A stretch of 64,000 bases of DNA from Clitopilus passeckerianus. Its lineage: Eukaryota; Basidiomycota; Agaricomycetes; Agaricales; Entolomataceae. Positions within the stretch are counted from its first letter, which is position 1. Each line of letters begins with the position of its first letter. Shown one piece after another: positions 10,912-22,774 of this stretch. The notes beneath the pieces are model-generated. The model worked only from the letters and a program-made list of their open reading frames with translations. It did no database searches and had not been told where the DNA came from. A program made the translations under genes and the position numbers. The stretch is taken from positions 372,001-436,000 of the forward strand of contig CALYLX010000159.1 in the NCBI GenBank assembly GCA_944990035.1, read 5' to 3'.

Positions 10912-13218
10912 TCATACCCTCTCCTTGAGCACAACGTTCAACTCCCCACGTGTGCTCACGAAATAATCCCCAAGCTCCCGCTGCCACCTGCTCAAACCAT
11001 TTGTGCCCACGTTTGGTACCTCGTTCTCATAACCGGGAGCGAATGAGACCTCAAATCGCCGAATGATTGCTGCAGCCACCATCATCATTTCCCGCCGAGC
11101 CAAAGCGCGTCCAACGCAGTTAGCAGAGCCATACGAGAATGGGATGAACGCGTTCGTGTTGTGGACCAAGGGTTCTCCTTTCAACTCTGGCGAATCTGGT
11201 TGAAACACAACCCTAGTTATCGATCGGCTGACTTTAAATTTAATGCTTAAAAGCCTACCTGAGCTCGTCGGTAACCACCTCTCAGGGACGAAGTCGTCTG
11301 TCTTTGGAGAGAAATACGCCGGATTCCGGTGAATAGAGTAAGGTGGAACATAGATCTGCGTTCCCTCAGGTATGTATCTATGAGGACACAGCAATTAATC
11401 AAGGGAGGATTATGATCAGCGACGATGATCGATAGCAATGGGAGTCGACAGCTTACCGCCCTCCTAGCATTCTGCCTCCACTGCCGCGAGGAACCTCTCT
11501 GGGACCACTAGTCGGGGAAGGAGGAAGCAGCCTCAATGTCTCATTACTACACCGAGGTTGGTTCATCAGTGCACATCTGGACGTGAGGTAGAGGAAAGGC
11601 TTACAGGCAGGCAGTGAGGTAGACCAACTTTCCATGCCGGCTAGAGTCCAAGACAACCGCATCATCTTCATCCTTCGGGTAGACGGCGTCGATCTCGGCT
11701 TGCAGCTTCTTGTACTTCTCAGGGTGTGCGAGAAGGAGATAGAAGAAAGACGAGATGCCAGTAGCTGTTGTATCTGACCCGGCAATCATGGCAAGCAAAC
11801 CATCTGCGACAACGTTTGACATGGGTGGAGGTGTCGCTTCTATTCCGGCTTCGTCTGACTGTAGGCGAGTTGAGATAAGAAGGATGATGACGAACACGGG
11901 TAGTGGACTAACGAGGTGGTACCAAAGATCCTTGACTTGTGCGCCTCGCTTGACTCTGCTTGAGCTAGATTCAATAGCGAATTTGCGGAGGCTCAGAATG
12001 TGCTTCGTCAGGAATGGAAGTTTCATGAGCGTTGGCGCCGCCCAAGATATATGACACAACATTGCAAGCGCGCTATAAGAATCATTGTTAACCTGAGCAA
12101 AGGTTCGATTGCACGAAGGTGAGACCTACATAGCGAACTTTTCAAACATTTCGCGAATCCCAGTCCTATCTTCACCGGCCTGCATCAACTCAAAACCCCC
12201 TCCAAAGCTAAAGCGGGAGTCAGACAGCGGTTACACGACGCAGGCAGTGAAACGCCCATACCATAGGTCACCCATGAAATCCATCGAGAACCAGCTGAAC
12301 CACAGGGATATGTCGACTTGTCCCTTGCCACCCTTCGCAGCATCCTCTTTGCCAGCCTTCAATAGACCTTCGGTCAATCCTACAACCCTCTTTTTCAATG
12401 CAACTTCGTGTTCAGCTAAGCTTTCGGACGTGAATGCACGTTGCCAGAGCCTCCTCCTTTCAGCGTGTTTCTCCCCAGTCAGGGCGAGGAGATTACCGGG
12501 AGCACGTGGGTCGCGGCGGCCGTCATAGTCTACACACAAGGGTATCAGTGCAAGGGCAAGGAATACAAGACATATGGCAAACATACATCGGCCCTTTTCC
12601 AAGCCACCCTGACCAAGAACTGCAAGCCCAACATCAATGTCCGCTACTGATAATTCATTTGGCCCTGTAAAATTCAGGTTAACATCATGGGAATGCAGAG
12701 CAAAGGGATGACAGACCAACTCGAACGATAGGACCGTACTTATCGTGCAACTCCTTGTTGCTGACGCAGTACTTTCCAGTACTTTGCACGTATATACTCC
12801 AGAGTTGGGTAACCTGTTCAGATCGTTAGAGTCGAATAAGCGCAGGAAGTTTACAAGTGTCGGACCTTGTTCGCGGTGGGACCCGGAAAGCTTGCCAAAG
12901 GATGAAGAGGTGATAGGCGATACGCAACTATGGAACCACAAAGCGCAAGATGGAAAGTTGCGTAGGCTTTCAAGACCGTTTCTAAGCCGATGGATCCCAG
13001 AGAGGTTGAGAGCAGCAGCACAACTGCTGGTTCCAGGAAAACAACAGCGCCGAGCAGAGCAGGGCGTTTCGGCTCGAAATGTCGGTAAAGCAAGTGGGTA
13101 GCCTATAAGGGATTTGAGTGTCATTCCTCAAGATCATCAAGCAGGAAATATTCCTTGAACGTACCACTCCTGCCCCGAGGAAATGCCAGAGGCCAGTCGA
13201 GGATGATGCCGACGACAT
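10912..13218 (-). CDS. Cytochrome P450 (P450-2)
   Basis: Microsomal P450 monooxygenase. The start is ATG 13216-13218 (MSSASSSTGLWHFLGAGV), and an intron leads to LLYRHFEPKRPALL and hydrophobic anchor segments. The proline hinge is YRLSPLHPLASFPGP. Next come VTQLWSIYVQS, DKYGPIVRVGPNELSV, and RRRLWQRAFTSESLAEHE. The I-helix AGSDTTATG carries the normal acid-alcohol pair. It also has NETLRLLPP (ExxR), FVPERWLP and the haem loop FSYGSANCVGRALA. The stop is at 10912. All key residues are present and the length is normal (about 550 residues). It is the closest homolog of P450-3 (20450-22774), which lies in the opposite orientation across the 16-17 kb midpoint. It is divergent from the cyclase gene. 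The substrate is unknown. Confidence 0.9.
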
Positions 13219-13671
13219 GACTGGTGGTTAAATGTGGTTCTTCACGTTGGAAGGAGTAACCGTGCTTTTAAGGCGATGTTTTCAAGATCGTTGATGGAGC
13301 TGCCTTTCCCATCTGCCACACTCGGGAATCAAGGAGCCGAACTTGTGTGGGCAACTAATGGGCGGCGGAGAAGTTTATGTGCTAAGCCTCTTTCCGGAGC
13401 TTTCTAATAACATTAAGCTCATTGGCGTTTTGTAAAGACCGAACCTCAGAGTTCGCGTTTTGTAGACACTTGTTACATGACCATGCTTGATTTTGGTTGA
13501 ATCTGCTACGAGAAGAAATTTCAGAAAATAGCCATTCAAGCTTCAAAACTTGAAGCTCACATGAATAGGGCATTTTAAGGTTGAATACATATTTCCAGAA
13601 GCTTGTCGTTGCAAATTATAACGTGATGAGAGGTAATCCATGCCCAATTTCGAGTTAAAGCTTGAGCGCTT

Positions 13672-13750
13672 GAGCCTCAGATGATTCGGGAACTTCCTCC
13701 GAAATGGCACGTGGCTTTTTTCTATTTGCGTATGCTTTAATCTGAGGCTC
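13672..13750. repeat. 11-bp inverted repeat centred on a CACGTG palindrome
   Basis: GAGCCTCAGAT (13672-13682) is the exact reverse complement of ATCTGAGGCTC (13740-13750). The midpoint, about 13711, coincides with CACGTG at 13708-13713, a palindrome recognised by many fungal bHLH factors. It lies between the divergent P450-2 and cyclase genes. The symmetry may be a regulatory dyad or a small degenerate palindromic insertion. Confidence 0.55.
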
Positions 13751-14088
13751 CTCGTCCTGCGATCTTCCATCGCCAAGCTTCGAAACAATGCAACAGTGGC
13801 CAACTCTGAACCAGATCGTCGTTTCCAGGCATCTTGAAGCAATCATTGATTTTGACAATATGGAGCTTGTTTTTGCTTGTTACTCAGGCTGCACGGTGTG
13901 CTGATACGGCGGCAAAGTGAAAGATCGGTTGTTAGCAGTTGCTACCAAGACGCTACCCGCGGGCCCTTCAATTTCACTGGTCCTCGAAGCCTCGGCACTA
14001 TGTTGCAGTGTGGTTGAACGAGATCTACTACAGCGGAAGAGGAAATATCATGATCTTCTTAAGCGCCACCCCCGGGTACAGTTGCCGG

Positions 14089-14094
14089 TATAAG
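14089..14094 (+). promoter_or_regulatory. TATA-like element of the cyclase gene
   Basis: TATAAG lies about 75 bp upstream of the cyclase ATG, within GGTATAAGATTATCC. It is a plausible core promoter element only. Confidence 0.45.
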
Positions 14095-14165
14095 ATTATC
14101 CGACTCCTGGTCTGAGAAGCAACCTCATCTTGACCCAGCTCCCCTAATCGTTCCTATCAACCACC

Positions 14166-15664
14166 ATGTCCACCAAGTTGCCCACCTTCGACGAGTTACC
14201 TAACTTCAAGAACCGCACTGGCTGTGCTTGGGGTGTCTGGCCCGACGACGATGAACTTGGAACCGTCAACTTGCTCACTGAGGAGCTCGTTGCTCAGACA
14301 GCAAAGGAGGAGATCCGGTAGGTTTTTCATCATCCCAGTCGTGGCTGATCGTGCTTATTGACACCTTCAGTACTGGAAAGGCCTTCTCACTGAACTGGCC
14401 AGCCAACTTCCCCGAGCATGTGAGTAGGCCGTGTTGCCTCTATTCGGGATCAAGTCCCTGACTGTGCGGCCACCAGCCCATGTTCCACCGCAAGACGCCT
14501 GAAGTCTCACAGAAGGTTAAGATTGAAGGTCTTCTTGCTCTCCGTGACGATGATCTCCATGTGGTAAGACGATTTGCTGCTGGTCGTGTAAACGGCTCCT
14601 CACCATCACCCCAGAACACTCAATCTGGAACCCAATGGGATGGAATGCGTCACTTTGGTCTGCTCGAGCATGGCGTCTACTACAAAGGGTATGGAATCTG
14701 TCATCATAACACCTAAGTGCTCAGCTAACATCGTCTGTCTTTAGCATTCCCGCCGACTCTCTCCCTCTCGGGAGGCACGCTATGCCCGACCCCAACAATA
14801 TTGACCCCAGCCTTACCAAGCTCGGTATCCAAAGTATGTCTTCGAGCTAGAAGTTCCGTTCATAATCTTACCTATCGAATAGATTGGGCCAAGCATGGAA
14901 TTGTCGGCCGTGGGGTCCTCCTCGATCTTGTATCCTACTACGAGGCCAAGGAAGGCAAACTTCCCTATGATCCCTTCACCTCGCACGCCATCAGCGCAGA
15001 GGAACTCAAGAAGGTTGCAGAGTACCAAGGCACCACCTTCAAGACTGGCGATATCCTCTTGTTGAGGGTTGGCTTCATCAAGAGGTACATGCAGCAGACG
15101 ACTGCTGAGGAAAGGCAGGCTCTTGGGTCGAAGGAAGAGACCTTGTAAGTTCGCTGAACCTGGTTTCTGTTGCCCTTGCTAATCGCTCTGCGCAGCGCTG
15201 GCATTGAACGTAGCGAAGACATGAAAAGATTCCTCTGGTAAGTTTCTCGCCTCTCAAGTTGCCGACCCAAACTGAAATGGGGTCCTTGCCAGGGACAACC
15301 ACTTCGCCGCTATCGGCTCTGACCAGCCCGCTTTGGAATGTTGGCCGAGCCCAGATCCCTTCGGCCAACCATACATGCACGAGGTAAGCCGTTGGTCCTG
15401 ACCTTTGCTTTGCTTAAGACTTGACTGTTTGTTGGTAGACTCTTCTCGGCTTGTGGGGTATGCCCATTGGCGAATTCTTTGACCTCGAGGATCTTTCTAA
15501 ACATTGTGCTGAGACTAAGAGATATACCTTTTACTTCTCCTCTTGGCCCCTTCCGATGTACGTTTTAAGTAGCGTTGCAGAACGTGTGACCGAACCTAAT
15601 ACCCTTGTTTCTCTACAGTATTGGAGGATGTGCCAGCCCTGCAAATGCTGCCGCCACTTTCTAA
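14166..15664 (+). CDS. Metal-dependent cyclase/hydrolase (Cyclase family, kynurenine formamidase-like fold)
   Basis: Cytosolic protein of the Cyclase superfamily (Pfam Cyclase, PF04199), which includes kynurenine formamidase-like amidohydrolases and polyketide-cyclase homologs. The start is ATG 14166 (MSTKLPTFDELPNFKNRTG) and the stop is TAA 15662-15664 after GGCASPANAAATF. About eight introns are needed. Conserved blocks are AWGVWPDDDELGTVNLL, then SGTQWDGMRHFG. The latter matches the metal-binding HxGTHxDxPxH motif in the Gln variant seen in fungal members. Then follow NWAKHGIVGRGVLLDL, FKTGDILLLRVGF, and DNHFAAIGSDQPALECWP. The length is about 330 residues, normal for fungal homologs. It sits between P450-2 and the gene-poor centre of the mirror-image block and has no partner in the right arm. 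Its reaction is unknown; a lyase or hydrolase step on a lipid-derived intermediate is speculation. Confidence 0.87.
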
Positions 15665-18600
15665 GCAGAAAGGGAGAAACCTCGTTATCTTTATGTTCAA
15701 TTAAACTAGGAATACTCTGCCTTATGCAAAATTATTATGGAAATGATTTACCAACTTCTCAGAAAAGCGCGAATCGACACAGCATTGCACCTCCGAGTTT
15801 CGGCAGGTTAGCCTACTCCGCATGAAGGCCGACGAGTGCTTACCCCAGGACCAACTCAGGACAGAGTGAGATACGAGGATAGAGCGAGCATTTCACTTCA
15901 AATTTACACAAACGGAGATGTAGCGGACCGCAGCTGCCAGTATGAACCCCTTCTCAGCTGAAGTCCAGGTTATGCACACGAGGTCAATATGACAAATGTT
16001 TTGTTGGAAAATCTAAAGAGCTTCTTCGAAAGCTGCACACTATCCCGACCTTTGGTTCTCAGTCGTGAAGTAAAGATATAAAAAGTTATATCAGTTCGTA
16101 GGTTCCCATCCCAGATGGTAGCTTCCGCCAAACTTGATGACACAAGAATTGGTTCCCCAGGTGATTTTATCCTTCATGGGTCGACTACACTGAGAAAAAA
16201 CGCCAACGAAATCGGCTGATCCGACGGCATGGCAGGAGAAGCTTAAAGTTAAAGACCCTAGTATTTATCAGAGCCGAAGGAAGGATCTGAGGGTCCTGTG
16301 ACCCAAGCCCACAGAACTCTAACTTCCTCGAATGTATTGAAAGAACTTCGCGACCTTGCGTGTACACTTTATATGGTTTGCCCTGACGACCTACGATATT
16401 TTCCATCTGTGAGATCCAGAGTTCAATCGTTCGCGACCTGATCAGAAGGTTCCTGCAACACATTTTTATTATGCCCACGCCGCCCAAAAGTAGTTACATA
16501 CTCAACGACTTTTATGGGCTCTGTTGGAGCTGTTCAGAGCGAAATAACCCGGCAAGCTGCAGAGCAAGAATACCTCCAGAGTAGAGAAGCTCAGCTTCGC
16601 TGTGTAGCTACCTCTTTCGGGATTGGCGGCTCCATTCCGGGTATCAGGTAGGATAGCCATGACTATGAGAGCTAATACTGGTGGGAGTACCGACTCGGAG
16701 GCAGGTACACGACAGGTACACGCACGGGCAAAATCTAATCAGCGTACAGTAGATTGTGGTTCCAGCGGTTGCGCTCTTTATCCACCCGTACCGGTATAAG
16801 AACGTGGGACTTGGCTGGGCTCTGATCGGACTCTCAGCGTAATGGTAGTAAGTAACGCCTTTGCCTAGTTTTTCTACTTGAGAAGTCGGGCCCCGGTCAC
16901 GGTGGCGAGACCAACGCGTCAGTCACGGGACCCACGTGACTACAGAAATACCAAACGGAGATCTTGCCGGTTCGGCACTGACTGAGGGCAGCTGAATCCA
17001 CTAGGTCAACAACGATCTTCAATGTCCAGCAGTGCCTCAGTACTCAGGTCCTACAGCAATTATTGTCATTTCTTCCTGAAATAACATCAGAGAATACTTC
17101 TCTGGAGTCGAGAACACCGGGTTTGAGCTCACGTCCTTTTGAGTGGCTCGGATAAACAACCACCACGCATTCGTAACCCTGCCGGCTCAAAGCAAGCTTC
17201 AGAAAACCGCCATATGGCTGATTATCCCACAACTGCCTTGGTAGAAGAGTAATTCAATGGACCTACATCGCATTGGCCCCATTTGCTTCCGTGCGTGAAC
17301 CCTTTGAGGCGCAAGGTCATTCAGCTGTTGAAGGCCCTTTTGGTCCTAGACTACAACGGAGATGGCTTACGCCACAGTGTCTAAGGAGGTGCTTCTGAAT
17401 TCAGTACCCATTGGTTGGCACCAAAATACCTAATTCTACTAATCGTCTTCCACCGCCACCTTTGGCTGAGCGCCCACTGCTCGGACAGGAACAAACAGCT
17501 GATGTTAGTTATACGATGCTTGTCTGGACTCCGACTAGGACTGTGAGTCCAGTCCGGCGCCACTCGATAGGGATAAGATGCACGTTTCCAGGACGCTTCC
17601 GAAAACATGTTTAGGCGGAGGATGGGAAAGAATATGGACCCACATCCGGCGGCAGGTCGGGACGCCAACGAGTTTAGTGAGTGTCACCTTGGTTATGTCT
17701 CTTCGCCGCAGGCTGGACTTCAGTGGAAATTCTGGAATTCTCGATTCCGTCGGCCCAAATAACCGACGACGCAACGACGTCGACTAAGTCTTCACTCCGC
17801 TTACTGGGTTCCAGTTATCGGGTCAGCTCATGACATTCGGAATCTGATGGCTACGATATATTTGGGAGAGGAGTCTAGTTTCTCAGCGAGATTATATGAC
17901 TTGAAGTGCCCGCTATTGTGATTCCCATGAAAATGAATGGACCCGAATGCTGTGCATCGCCCTTTACTCGACGACAATGATCTAGAGCAGTGTATTTCGC
18001 ACGTTCAAAGCATTGGGAATCAATGGGATGTAATCTCAACGGTCCCTGGGGCTGACGGGCATCTGCTGGAGCCAGTAGACTTTGTGTGATCTCTTGCCTC
18101 GTGCTGATAAGTCATCTTATCTGGGTGTCAAGTAAAAGCCGCAGAAGTGTGGGCCGATCAGGAAGTCTCCCTTTGACTGACCGTGGCAGGCTACTGGACC
18201 ATCGACCTCCGGTATTGCTTTGCGTGACACACCACTACACCTGGCAGAGAAGCCTGTCAAATACCTTCACCGTGATAGCAGTCGGTACACGAGCAAACGC
18301 ACTCCGAGCTCAAAATTTGTGTAACATGATGGATACGGAAAGACGGACATCTCAACGGGGTGCTCACCTAAACCTATCAGAAGGCAAAAATATGTTTGTA
18401 TCAGGCTGACCTGTGGTACTCATCCTCAATACATACGGGTTTGGGACTGAAGCCATAATTATCTCCATCAGGAGTACTTTAAAGCTTAATTATGTCTTGG
18501 AACCGACGTGACTGAGATGGAGTTCAGAAATCGCTCTAATTCTGGGTTTAGTCTTCTATTGAAACTCGGACCTGCATAATTTCAACCGAATCCACGCGCT

Positions 18601-20449
18601 TCCCGCTATGCACGACTTATGACTGCATATTGGAAGTGAAGCCCGAACCATGCAGATCTTCAACACGTGCTGATCGAATTCTGTGGCGCAACATCTTTGT
18701 GTCCGCTAGCTTGCATGGAAGAGATATTATGGCTGCCTTTCTGCAATGTAGTGGTAAAAGATACGGGTCTTGACAGAGCTTAAAGTTACAATGTAATTTT
18801 TCCGATGTTTTGGCTCAACTTGAATTTCTGTATGTTAAGTGTTGCAAATAAAATTGCCAGGAGCGACCGGGTCGCTCAGGTTCAGGAATCACATCTTTCA
18901 GAAATCAGAAGCAGGTCGGCTGTGAGGAAACAGGGCGGTATGTTTCTGATGACTGCGATCAGCGATTACTACCGGGCAGCGTGGGGTGACATGGGGTTAT
19001 TGCGAGGAGAATATGAAAGACAAATATGGCTACATGTTTGTACCAAGCTAGGGATTGTTATCGATGGTAGGTGGGATGGGAGCCTCGTGTAAGACGCGCA
19101 GAGGCCTTGAAGTAAACGGCGAAGTGGAGCAAATCACATAAGGTCCAGCCTCTATTGAAGGCCTGACGTGAATACCGCTTGTCCAGAAGTTGTCCACACC
19201 AACGTGCCGATGCAGAGGGCGGGCCTCACTTCTATGCCAAATTCACGTAGACTTGTCGAGATACTCATCGGTAGTGTGGAACACCTCCTGGCCGACCCCA
19301 ATGGCCGAGCACTTTCCAACGGCAGGGGCACAAATTCAGGCAACAAATCATGAGGTGGGAAAGACCTACCTTCACATTTATGAACCTCCGTTGTCGGATC
19401 CTTGGAGATGTGGGGGAAGGGCCAATAGCAAGGAGTCCGAGTCGGAATGTTATTTGCGCCTGTGGACAATCGCTCAATCAGCAAATCACAAACAAACGGG
19501 TCTCCTGAGCCGTGAAAGGGCCCAAGCTAAGCCAGATGACCTCAGTTTCAGCCGCAATAGGCTGTCTATATGATAGAAATTGATCAGATAGACTCTCACC
19601 AGGTGGAAGTGCAAGAGGGGAGTGAATTTACTGGGCGGCCGCCGCATATCAGAGAAGTACCGTCGGTATGATCTTATTCTCTAGGCGGGCAATCCTGCAG
19701 CTATCTGCTTCTACTCTTCATTGGAATCCGCAATGGCTTCAAACGCGGGACATCGGAGAAGGATCGATCGAAAGGATCATCGGAAAAGAGGCCTGATCAT
19801 CGTCATACAACGCTCATAGCCTCATGTATAGTGATTCTGTGATTCTTTCGCAAAACCCATTCGGAAGTTGACGACAGCCACAGGATGTATTTGAAAGAAC
19901 GTTCAGAAATATCCCACACAGAAAGCTTGGCCAAGGAGATGTCTGTCAGACGGCGTTCATAGAAATAGAATGCGATGAGATTTCGGATGTTTGTTGCCTA
20001 TGGAAAGGCATCGCGTAAGAATAGTCCGGCGGCACAGGAGTTATTTGCAGCAACAGCCGCATATCATACCATCGGTAAGGTTGACAAACAGCCGCCTGAG
20101 ACGAGGTAAGATCAGAAGGTTAAGCCAACATGCTGTCCAAAGGGACCGTTGTAAAGGCAGATCACTGCGAGAGACAGTTTAATTATCCAAGCGGGGCAGG
20201 GGTTCTGTTCCTAGCGTGGGGAGCTCACTGTGAACACGTGGAGGCTCACTATCATCGGTAAAGCCGTTTGAGAAGCACAGGACAAAGGAAGGGATGTCGC
20301 CATATAGTCGAACACCGGATACGCGAGGATAGTTATGTCCCGACTCGGCGAGATGGAAATGGTAATCCATCAAGAACGTTTTTTTGACTCTTTCGCTTTA
20401 TATAGACGGATGGAACCGAATGGTAGATCGTCTACCAGGCCCCCAAGCT
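15665..20449. other. 4.8-kb region without recognisable genes
   Basis: No coding region with a recognisable family or convincing splice structure was found. The longest open frames (for example 18086-18409 and 18805-19092 on +, 19152-19484 on -) are under 130 codons and lack motifs. No terminal repeats, target-site duplications or transposase motifs were noticed. It spans the midpoint of the mirror-image gene arrangement, so it may be the degraded junction of that rearrangement. CACGTG hexamers lie at 16933, 18664 and 20235. Confidence 0.45.
20399..20404 (+). promoter_or_regulatory. TATA box of P450-3
   Basis: TATATA within CTTTATATAGACGG lies about 46 bp before the P450-3 ATG at 20450. The spacing is compatible with a core promoter and a very short leader. 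Confidence 0.55.
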
Positions 20450-22774
20450 ATGTCACTACTGCTCCAGGCGTTACTGTCGAAGAATATGGATTTATGGCAC
20501 ATTGCTGTTGGTGGTGTGGTGAGCGGGAACAGAGACCCTGACATATGGCTGGCTGACTTACGGCTTGCTTACATAGATCACCCATTTATTCTACCGCAAG
20601 TTCGAGCCGAGAAGTCCCTTACTCTGCTTCGCTGTGCTCTTCTTCGCGCCTGTTGCTCTTTTGCTGTTATCAACGTCGATAACACATTTCAGCTTCAAAT
20701 CCTTGGTCAAAGCACATGCCTTGTACCTCTTGTCGCTCAGCTCCTCAATCGTTCTATACCGATTGTCGCCATTCCACCCTTTGGCTGGATTCCCAGGACC
20801 AACAATCAACAAGGTATGAAAACAGCTGCAGCTTGGGGGCCCTTATTCTGAGCTGAACTTCGTGCAGGTAACCCAACTATGGAATGTTTGGGTTCAAAGC
20901 ACCGGAAAGCAATACCTGGCGCTTAAACAGATGCACGACAAATATGGGCCAATCGTTCGTATTGGTACTTCTCATCTCCTTCGAAAATCCTTCACTTAGC
21001 TGATAGTTGTCATCACAGGGCCCAACGAGCTATCTATTATCGAGGTTGAAGCTGGCCTTTCAATCCTTGGTCAAAATGGCCTCATCAAAGGACGGTGTAC
21101 GTGTTCCACCTCCGAGATGTCCCGTTCCGCTCATTCATGCTCTCTCTAGACTATGACGCCCGTCGAGATCCGAACGCTCCGGGGAACTTATTCGCTCTAA
21201 TCGGTCACAAGCATGTTGAGCGTCGTCGCCTCTGGCAAAGAGCGTTCACTTCGGACAGCCTAGCAGAGCTAGAGATCCCCCTGAAGAAGCGGATATGGGG
21301 TCTAATGGACGGCGTATCCAAGGTTTCAAGACAAGATGTACAGAGCGGAGGCCTCGGGCAGGTCGATCTTTCGGAGTGGTTTAGCTACTTCTCGCTAGAC
21401 TTCATGGGCGATCTCTGGTGTGTATACTTTGTTCCGGGCAACGGAATTGTGATGCTAACGCTAGCTCCTAGTTTTGGTGGAGGCTTCGAGCTCATGCAAG
21501 CCGGTTCCGATATCAATGGGGTCCGAGACATGTTTGCGCGTTTTTCAGTGTAAATCAATCTCTAGCTCCCTTGCCTGGGTCCAATCGCTGATCAAACGTT
21601 CTGTCCACCAGAGCACTATCCATGCTTGCCTATGTACCCTGGGCATCTCCACTATTGATGAAGCTACCCTTCCTCGTCAAACATGTCATCAAGTTCCGAA
21701 AGTTCGCAGTGAACGCCAGTTCCAACAGGATCAGGCGGGGTTCATCCGCGAAGGATTTGTGGTATTACCTAGTAAGTCCGCTAATTCCGGCTCTTATCTT
21801 GTGGCTTACAATTGCATTCCGATGTTCCTTCAGGCAGATGAAGCAAACATGGAACCGGTACCGCCGCCAAAATCCGACGTCATCGCAGATGGTGCACTCG
21901 CCATGGTCGCAGGTTCCGATAGTGTTGCAGCTGGCCTTTCGTCTCTGTTTTATCTTCTGCTTTCGCATCCGGATAAATATAAATACCTGCAAACCGAGAT
22001 CGACGCCATCTATCCCAAAGACGAGGATGAAGGCGCCGCAATGGATTCTAGCCGGCATGGGCGCTTGGTTTACTTGAATGCTTGCATGTTCGTACATACG
22101 CAATTAAGTTCTACCGTGCTTCCAGAGAACTGACACCCTGACTAGTAATGAGGCGCTGCGGCTGTTCCCGCCTACGCTCACAAGTGGCCCAAGAGAGGTA
22201 GTAAAAGGAACTGGTGGAAGAGTCATCTCCGGAAGGTATGGTGCTTCTTTCACTTGCCAAATACGAGATTGATAGACCTTTCCATTCCCACAACAACAGA
22301 TTTATCCCGGAAGGAACGCAGATCTACGTACCTCTCTATTCATTGCACCGGAACCCTGCCTACTTCTCGCCATGCACGGAAGAGTTTGTTCCCGAACGAT
22401 GGTTACCGACACATTCTGGTTAGTAAACTTTCATCCTTCACCATGCACCTTCTAGCTTACTTTCGCCACCCGCTCACACAGATGGAGAGAGACCCGGAAA
22501 ACGCGCGTTCGTCCACGATACGCGTGCTTTCATGCCGTTCTCGTATGGACCTGCAAACTGTGTTGGCCGAGCACTCGCTCGCCGGGAAATGATGATGGTG
22601 GCCATCGCACTACTGCGGAAGTTCGAGCTAACATTCGCTCCTGGATATCAAGAGGAGGGTGGTGAAGTGGGTTCGGAGGATCATCGGAAGCTGAGCCGAT
22701 GGGAGAGGGACCTTTGCGATTATTTTATCAGCACCAAGGGACCTCTCAGAGCCGTTCTGAAGGAAAGGACGTAA
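20450..22774 (+). CDS. Cytochrome P450 (P450-3), paralog of P450-2
   Basis: Microsomal P450 monooxygenase. The start is ATG 20450 (MSLLLQALLSKNMDLWH); an in-frame ATG at 20486 matches the paralog slightly better and is an alternative. An intron leads to LFYRKFEPRSPLL and the membrane anchor. The hinge is YRLSPFHPLAGFPGP, then VTQLWNVWVQSTGK, DKYGPIVRIGPNELSI, and RRRLWQRAFTSDSLAELE. The I-helix is AGSDSVAAG, where P450-2 has AGSDTTATG: Ser replaces the first Thr and Val the second. Then come NEALRLFPP (ExxR), FVPERWLP, and the haem loop FSYGPANCVGRALA. The stop TAA is at 22772. Intron positions match P450-2. The altered I-helix may change oxygen activation or substrate pocket, so its reaction may differ from that of P450-2. 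Confidence 0.9.

Larger units (their letters stand above)
13219..14165. promoter_or_regulatory. Divergent promoter region, P450-2 / cyclase
   Basis: This 947-bp stretch separates two divergent starts. It holds an 11-bp inverted repeat with a CACGTG at its centre (13672-13750) and a TATA-like element near the cyclase start. Open frames at 13382-13858 on the minus strand lack any recognisable motif and were not called. Confidence 0.5.
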
